Shown: positions 62,028 through 64,000 of the stretch, piece by piece
How the letters are laid out: every line of letters begins with the position of its first letter
Numbering within the stretch: position 1 is the stretch's first letter
Origin: DATAGF01 sp963813355
GTDB lineage: Bacteria > Actinomycetota > Thermoleophilia > Miltoncostaeales > Miltoncostaeaceae
Length of the DNA: 64,000 nt
Assembly: GCA_963813355.1 (NCBI GenBank)
Contig: CAWEYS010000021.1
Coordinates: forward strand, 79,455-143,454
Direction: 5' to 3'
Program-made: the position numbers and the translations under genes
Notes under the pieces: model-generated
Told to the model about the DNA's origin: nothing
The model's input: only the letters and a program-made list of their open reading frames with translations
Database searches by the model: none

Positions 62028-63314
62028 GTGATGCCGGTGGCGGGCCCCCCCGTGCCGGAGGGCGCGGTGGCCTGCGCGGGCGACCGGATCGTCGACGTCG
62101 GGCCGGCGACGGCCCTCGCCGAGCGGTTCCCCGGGGCCCCCGTCGACGACCTGGGCGACGCGATCCTGGTGCCGGGGCTCGTCGACGCCCACTGCCACCT
62201 GGAGTGGAGCCTGCTCGAAGGGCTCCTGCCCCCGGCCCGCTTCGGGACCTGGCTGGGGCGCTTCCTGCCGCTGCGGGCCCGGATCACGCTGGATGACCAC
62301 CGGATCGCCGCCCGCCACGGGGCCCTGCGGGCGCTGCGCGCGGGGACCACGACGCTCGCCGACTCGGGGCCCACGGGCTCCGGCGCCGCCGCGATGGCGG
62401 AGGTCGGCCTGAGGGGCGCCGTGCACCTGGAGGCCTTCGGGACCCCCGAGGGCGAGGGCGCGCGCCGCGCCGCCGCGGCGGTGGGGAGGCGCGTGGCGGC
62501 GCTCGACGCCGAGGCCGGGCCGGGCGTCGGCGTGGGCCTCTCCCCCCACGCGCCGTACACCGTGGGCCCGGCCTTCTGGCGCGCGCTCGACGCGGAGCCC
62601 GCACTCGCCGGCCGGCCCTGGGCGACCCACCTGGCCGAGTCCGAGGACGAGGACCGCGTGGTCGCCCGAGGGGAGGGCCCGCTGGCGGAGGCCTTCGCCG
62701 CCGCCGGCTTCGCCCCGGGGCGCTGGGACGGCGCCGGCGGCGAGTCGATCGTCGCGCGGGTGGCGCGGGCCGGGGCGCTGCGGGAGGGCCTGGTCGCCGC
62801 GCACTGCGTCCGCCTGGCCGATGCCGACCCGGCCACCCTCCGGAGCGCGGGCGTGGGTGTGGCCCACTGCCCGCGCTCCAACGAGTACCTCCTCACCGGC
62901 CGCGCGCCCCTCGCGGCCATGCGCGCGGCCGGCCTGGCCGTGGGGCTGGGCACCGACAGCCCGGCCAGCGGAGGCGACTACGACGTGCGGGCCGAGGCCC
63001 GCGCCTGCGCGCGCGTCCACGGCGAGACCATGGCGGCCGAGGAGCTGCTGCGGATGGCGACCCTCGGGGGCGCGAAAGCCCTCGGCCTCGACGGCGAGGT
63101 CGGCAGCCTGGCGCCCGGGAAGCGGGCCGACCTGGTCGCCCTGCGCCCCGCCGCGCCCGTCCACGACCCCGCCGCGGCCGCCATGGCGGCCGCCACCGGC
63201 GTGGACCTCGTCGTCGCCTCCGGCGAGGTCGTCGTGAGCGGCGGCAGCGCCCTCGCCGCGGACGCCGATGGCATCGATGCCCGGGCTCGCGAGGCTCGCG
63301 AGCGGCTCTGGTAG
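62028..63314 (+). CDS. Metal-dependent amidohydrolase/deaminase
   Basis: A protein of about 428 residues of the ATZ/TRZ-type amidohydrolase group. Metal ligands: HCH in VDAHCHLEWS, His in ATHLAESEDE, His in VAAHCVRL, and Asp in GTDSPASGGDYD. Related enzymes deaminate nucleosides, cytosine, guanine or aminodeoxyfutalosine. With mqnA and mqnC a few kb upstream, an aminofutalosine deaminase (MqnX-like) role is possible but not proven. The start is uncertain: family N-termini begin near RVWRAAWVMP, before the first GTG (62028) or ATG (62031), and no start codon lies there. Confidence 0.8.
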   Translation: MMPVAGPPVPEGAVACAGDRIVDVGPATALAERFPGAPVDDLGDAILVPGLVDAHCHLEWSLLEGLLPPARFGTWLGRFLPLRARITLDDHRIAARHGALRALRAGTTTLADSGPTGSGAAAMAEVGLRGAVHLEAFGTPEGEGARRAAAAVGRRVAALDAEAGPGVGVGLSPHAPYTVGPAFWRALDAEPALAGRPWATHLAESEDEDRVVARGEGPLAEAFAAAGFAPGRWDGAGGESIVARVARAGALREGLVAAHCVRLADADPATLRSAGVGVAHCPRSNEYLLTGRAPLAAMRAAGLAVGLGTDSPASGGDYDVRAEARACARVHGETMAAEELLRMATLGGAKALGLDGEVGSLAPGKRADLVALRPAAPVHDPAAAAMAAATGVDLVVASGEVVVSGGSALAADADGIDARAREARERLW

Positions 63315-63317
63315 CGT
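63312..63317 (+). promoter_or_regulatory. Leaderless-type -10 hexamer for the TPR protein
   Basis: TAGCGT, containing the amidohydrolase stop TAG, 8 nt before the GTG at 63326. Confidence 0.4.
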
Positions 63318-63325
63318 CGCGAGCC

Positions 63326-63886
63326 GTGCTCCTCGACCAGAAGCGGACCCGCCGGACGGTGCAGGTCGTCGCGATCCTCACCTCCGTGGCGTTCGCGGGG
63401 GTGATCTTCGTCGTCCTCGGCCTGATCTTCTTCGGCGGCGGCGGCGAGTCGGCGGAGGACCAGATCCTCAACGACGCCATCGCGCGCGTCGAGAACGAGC
63501 CGCGCAACCCCGAGGCGTACGAGGAGCTGGCATCCGCCTACGCCGCGAAGGAGGACTACCCCCAGGCGATCGCGGCCGCCCGCCGCGCCGTCGCACTCGA
63601 GCCCGACGACCTCTCGCGGGTTCAGGTGCTGGTCTCGCTGCAGCTCCAGGCGGGCCAGGCCGCCGCCGCGGTCGCGTCGCTTCAGGACTACACCGCCCGG
63701 AACCCCGAGGACGCCGAGGCGTTCCTCCAGCTCGGCCAGCAGGCCGAGCAGGCCGGCCGCACCCAGCTCGCCCAGCTCGCCTACCAGACCTTCCTGCGCC
63801 TTGAGCCGGACGATCCGAACGCCGAGGCGGTGCAAGATCGCCTGAACGAGCTGTCCGGCGCGGGCACCACGACGGGCGGCGGCTGA
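63326..63886 (+). CDS. Membrane-anchored TPR protein
   Basis: A 186-residue protein with an N-terminal membrane helix (VVAILTSVAFAGVIFVVLGL, about residues 13-35), a Gly-rich linker and about three tetratricopeptide repeats. The repeats are PEAYEELASAYAAKEDYPQAI, DLSRVQVLVSLQLQAGQAAAA and DAEAFLQLGQQAEQAGRTQLA, each ending in a basic or acidic helix. It faces outside the membrane if the N-terminus is inside. The C-terminus is Gly/Thr-rich. It may scaffold an assembly process (cytochrome c or secretion), which is only inference. Confidence 0.8.
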   Translation: MLLDQKRTRRTVQVVAILTSVAFAGVIFVVLGLIFFGGGGESAEDQILNDAIARVENEPRNPEAYEELASAYAAKEDYPQAIAAARRAVALEPDDLSRVQVLVSLQLQAGQAAAAVASLQDYTARNPEDAEAFLQLGQQAEQAGRTQLAQLAYQTFLRLEPDDPNAEAVQDRLNELSGAGTTTGGG

Positions 63887-63915
63887 GCCGGTTCCGGCGG
63901 CCGCGGGGCCTTTGC

Positions 63916-63921
63916 TAGCCT
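63916..63921 (+). promoter_or_regulatory. -10 hexamer for tRNA-Lys
   Basis: TAGCCT. Its last T is 7 nt before the first base of the mature tRNA, so transcription could begin at the tRNA 5' end. Confidence 0.45.
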
Positions 63922-63927
63922 CCCGGC

Positions 63928-64000
63928 GGGCCGTTAGCTTAGTTGGTAGAGCAGGGGACTCTTAATCCCAAGGTCGAAGGTTCGAATCCTTCACGGCCCA
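63928..64000 (+). tRNA. tRNA-Lys (anticodon CTT)
   Basis: All arms fold: acceptor GGGCCGT/ACGGCCC perfect, D-arm GCTT/GAGC, anticodon stem with loop CTCTTAA (anticodon CTT at 34-36), T-arm GAAGG TTCGAAT CCTTC, discriminator A at 64000. The 27-43 pair is G-A, a mismatch, which is tolerated at that position. The window ends at the discriminator, so whether CCA is encoded cannot be seen. Confidence 0.95.

Overview
This is a very GC-rich chromosomal window with dense coding, GTG used as a start codon as often as ATG, and many 4-bp GTGA/ATGA gene overlaps. The gene families (CtpE-like P-type ATPase, GT87-type and GtrA membrane proteins, futalosine menaquinone pathway, VKOR/DsbA pair, Rieske and cytochrome b-c complex without a separate c1 gene) point to Actinobacteriota. 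A deep lineage such as Thermoleophilia is my best guess, but it is inference, not proven. I see no phage, transposase, integrase or CRISPR. The content is mostly core metabolism.

Layout. 1-6 kb: the end of a serine protease, alanine dehydrogenase, a universal stress protein, a cation ATPase, and a VKOR/DsbA oxidative-folding pair. 6-12.7 kb: a four-gene DNA-end-processing operon nurA-herA-sbcD-sbcC. 12.7-16.1 kb: a small membrane protein, an MFS transporter and an S9 peptidase. 16.3-20.7 kb: fatty-acid operon fabD-fabG-fabF-fabF2. 20.7-24.5 kb: metH, followed by a scrambled 700-bp block of duplicated fragments and a broken gene. 25-31.5 kb: an NCS1 permease, PEP carboxykinase, a CapA-like protein, an enoyl-CoA hydratase and a ketopantoate reductase. 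31.8-33 kb: a tandem pair of unknown secreted proteins. 33-41.5 kb: ddl, an aminotransferase, GtrA, two multi-pass membrane glycosyltransferase-like proteins, YmdB, a methyltransferase and an M23-like protein. 41.6-44.3 kb: an ABC exporter and aat. 44.3-44.6 kb: a large structured inverted repeat. 45-49.1 kb: SDR, hemB, a fused siroheme decarboxylase and hemL. 49-58.6 kb: a quinone and respiration block (ubiD, Rieske, cytochrome b-c, ubiX, ubiE, polyprenyl synthase, MqnE-like fragment, mqnA, mqnC). 58.6-64 kb: rhodanese, PPOX, zinc-ribbon protein, lipA, dcd, tatA, an amidohydrolase, a TPR protein and tRNA-Lys.

The quinone block fits together. MqnA and MqnC make the futalosine-derived ring, a polyprenyl synthase makes the tail, UbiX/UbiD decarboxylate and UbiE methylates. 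The product would feed the Rieske/cytochrome b-c complex encoded in the middle of the block. The heme genes next to it serve the same respiratory chain.

Three window-wide patterns stand out. (1) About twenty starts, on both strands, have a TANNNT hexamer ending 6-10 nt before the start codon, which suggests leaderless transcripts. The tRNA has the same spacing to its mature 5' end. (2) At least seven reading-frame breaks, each repaired by removing one base, most of them in GGG/CCC runs. They look like base-calling or assembly errors more than true pseudogenes. (3) Two families of small structured repeats: one carries compensatory base changes, the other sits exactly between stop and start codons of adjacent genes.
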